Shown: positions 5,648 to 6,150 of the stretch, piece after piece | How the letters are laid out: the number at the start of each line of letters is the position of its first letter | How positions within the stretch are numbered: the stretch's first letter is position 1 | From: DATFAS01 sp035254305 | GTDB taxonomy: Bacteria > Bacillota > Bacilli > Aneurinibacillales > RAOX-1 | Assembly (NCBI GenBank): GCA_035254305.1 | Contig: DATFAS010000064.1 | Coordinates: 1 to 6,150 of the forward strand | DNA length: 6,150 nucleotides | Direction of reading: 5' to 3' | Position numbers and translations under genes: made by a program | Notes under the pieces: generated by a model | Told to the model about the DNA's origin: nothing | The model's database searches: none | What the model saw: only the letters and a program-made list of their open reading frames with translations

Positions 5648-5892
5648 AAAAAAATAAAAACCACACCCATCCCATAATAGGGACGAGTGCGGTCGTGGTA
5701 CCACCCTAATTTCATAAAACACAATAAATGTGCCTATGCTCGAAAAGATAACGGATTTACCGATTTACAGATACTCTGGTTGAACCCATTTCCCCGTAAT
5801 AGCTCCAAGGTGGTAAACCATTCCCTTCTCTTCAGGGCTTCCAGCCAATGACCCTGTTCTCTAATAAGAAAATGAAGAATGATTCATGTCCT
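5648..5892 (-). ncRNA. T-box riboswitch, distal (first transcribed) copy
   Basis: A second complete T-box lies 271 bp upstream of the first. The same AGGGTGGTACCACG is at 5694-5707, the terminator at 5661-5692 and the Stem I elements at about 5770-5892. Compared with the proximal copy, positions 5702-5892 differ by six substitutions and one inserted base over 191 aligned positions, about 96 percent identity. The candidate specifier ACC (5778-5780) and the ACG alternative (5795-5797) are kept. The terminator arms have diverged more but still pair, including one T-A to C-G covariation. It is therefore likely to be functional rather than a relic. Both copies must be antiterminated in series before the synthetase gene is reached. 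Confidence 0.92.
5661..5692 (-). terminator. Intrinsic terminator of the distal T-box
   Basis: CCGCACTCGTCCC (5680-5692) pairs with GGGATGGGTGTGG (5661-5673) over 13 bp with three G-U pairs and a 6-nt loop. It is followed on the minus strand by five U, an A and seven U (5648-5660). This is the first stop encountered by polymerase in the leader. Confidence 0.83.
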
Positions 5893-5928
5893 TCTCATAG
5901 CTGTTCATAGATATATTTATTGTTGAGA

Positions 5929-5957
5929 ATCTTAATACACATATGACAAAAAGTCAA
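5929..5957 (-). promoter_or_regulatory. Sigma-A promoter of the thrS T-box leader
   Basis: On the minus strand TTGACT (5952-5957) and TAAGAT (5929-5934) are separated by 17 bp. The -35 matches five of six consensus bases and the -10 four of six. Transcription would start near 5921, about 30 nt before the distal T-box, giving an mRNA leader of roughly 570 nt before the synthetase start codon. Confidence 0.6.
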
Positions 5958-6150
5958 TGTGTGATTTATCCAATGAGTGCTTTTCTAAGGTGGAAGTCTT
6001 AAACATCATATATTTATACCTGAATTATTCATAGTAACTTACTGATAACCTTGTAAATGCTCATTTATCAGGTAACCCAGCTAATTTAGTCATTCACCAA
6101 ATAAATGAAAAAAGAATCCATTTCTGATAAGGTTAAAACAACGACGAAAT
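5958..6150. other. A+T-rich right flank without a supported gene
   Basis: No reading frame with a credible ribosome binding site was found on either strand. On the minus strand a frame entering from the right edge stops at TAA after 20 codons (FVVVLTLSEMD...), which could be the tail of a gene but has no identifiable family. An imperfect inverted repeat lies at about 6049-6072 (CCTTGTAAATG and CATTTATCAGG), and CTGATAA recurs near it in both orientations. I cannot assign a function. Confidence 0.5.

Larger units (their letters stand above)
5431..5892. repeat. Tandem direct repeat of about 190 bp (5431-5620 and 5702-5892)
   Basis: The two T-box leaders form a direct repeat with a period of 271-272 bp and about 96 percent identity over 190/191 bases. 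The block between (5621-5701) and the equivalent segment downstream differ much more, apart from the T-box motif itself. The pattern suits a recent tandem duplication, or gene conversion keeping the two copies alike. Confidence 0.9.

Noticed and set aside
5431..5892. Near-identical 190-bp repeats as an IS element or CRISPR-like structure
   Set aside because: The repeats are fully explained as T-box leaders; there are no transposase, terminal inverted repeats or regular spacers.
5936..6013. 25-codon minus-strand frame (MMFKTSTLEKH...) upstream of the T-boxes
   Set aside because: Only a weak upstream AGG, no family resemblance, and it overlaps the -35 region of the thrS promoter.

Overview
The window looks like chromosomal DNA from a low-GC, probably endospore-forming Bacillota (Bacillus, Brevibacillus or Paenibacillus type). 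The grounds are its A+T-rich intergenic DNA, strong AGGAGG-type ribosome binding sites, sigma-A-like promoters, T-box leaders and two DUF3231 proteins, a family largely found in spore formers. No rRNA, tRNA, IS element, CRISPR array or phage gene was seen.

Layout. (1) Positions 1-1065, minus strand: two DUF3231 genes in a row. The upstream one is a complete single-domain protein. The downstream one is a two-domain type that runs off the left edge. (2) Positions 1196-3152: a molybdate module. modA, an ABC transporter lipoprotein, lies on the minus strand. A divergent plus-strand regulator combines an excisionase-type helix-turn-helix with a periplasmic-binding-protein-like domain of the COG1910 type. 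They share a 140-bp gap holding two tandem copies of one palindrome plus a third palindrome, very likely the regulator's operators. No modB or modC is present, and modA ends at its own terminator. (3) Positions 3153-4044: a hairpin burying a strong ribosome binding site for a 13-codon ORF, then a class I SAM-dependent methyltransferase of unknown substrate. (4) Positions 4099-4133: a perfect 15-bp-stem terminator between convergent genes. (5) Positions 4142-5957, minus strand: a threonyl-tRNA synthetase that begins exactly at the catalytic domain, with no TGS or editing domain. It is preceded by two nearly identical tandem T-box riboswitches and a good sigma-A promoter. (6) Positions 5958-6150: no supported gene.

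How the parts work together. The regulator probably reads molybdate (or a related oxyanion) directly and controls modA and itself through the shared palindromes. The synthetase is wired as a threonine-starvation response: uncharged tRNA-Thr should have to antiterminate both T-boxes before transcription reaches the gene. That layout recalls the multi-T-box leader of the B. subtilis secondary enzyme ThrZ, but the protein here is a stripped catalytic plus anticodon-binding core. The most notable object in the window is this pairing of a freshly duplicated T-box with an editing-domain-less ThrRS.
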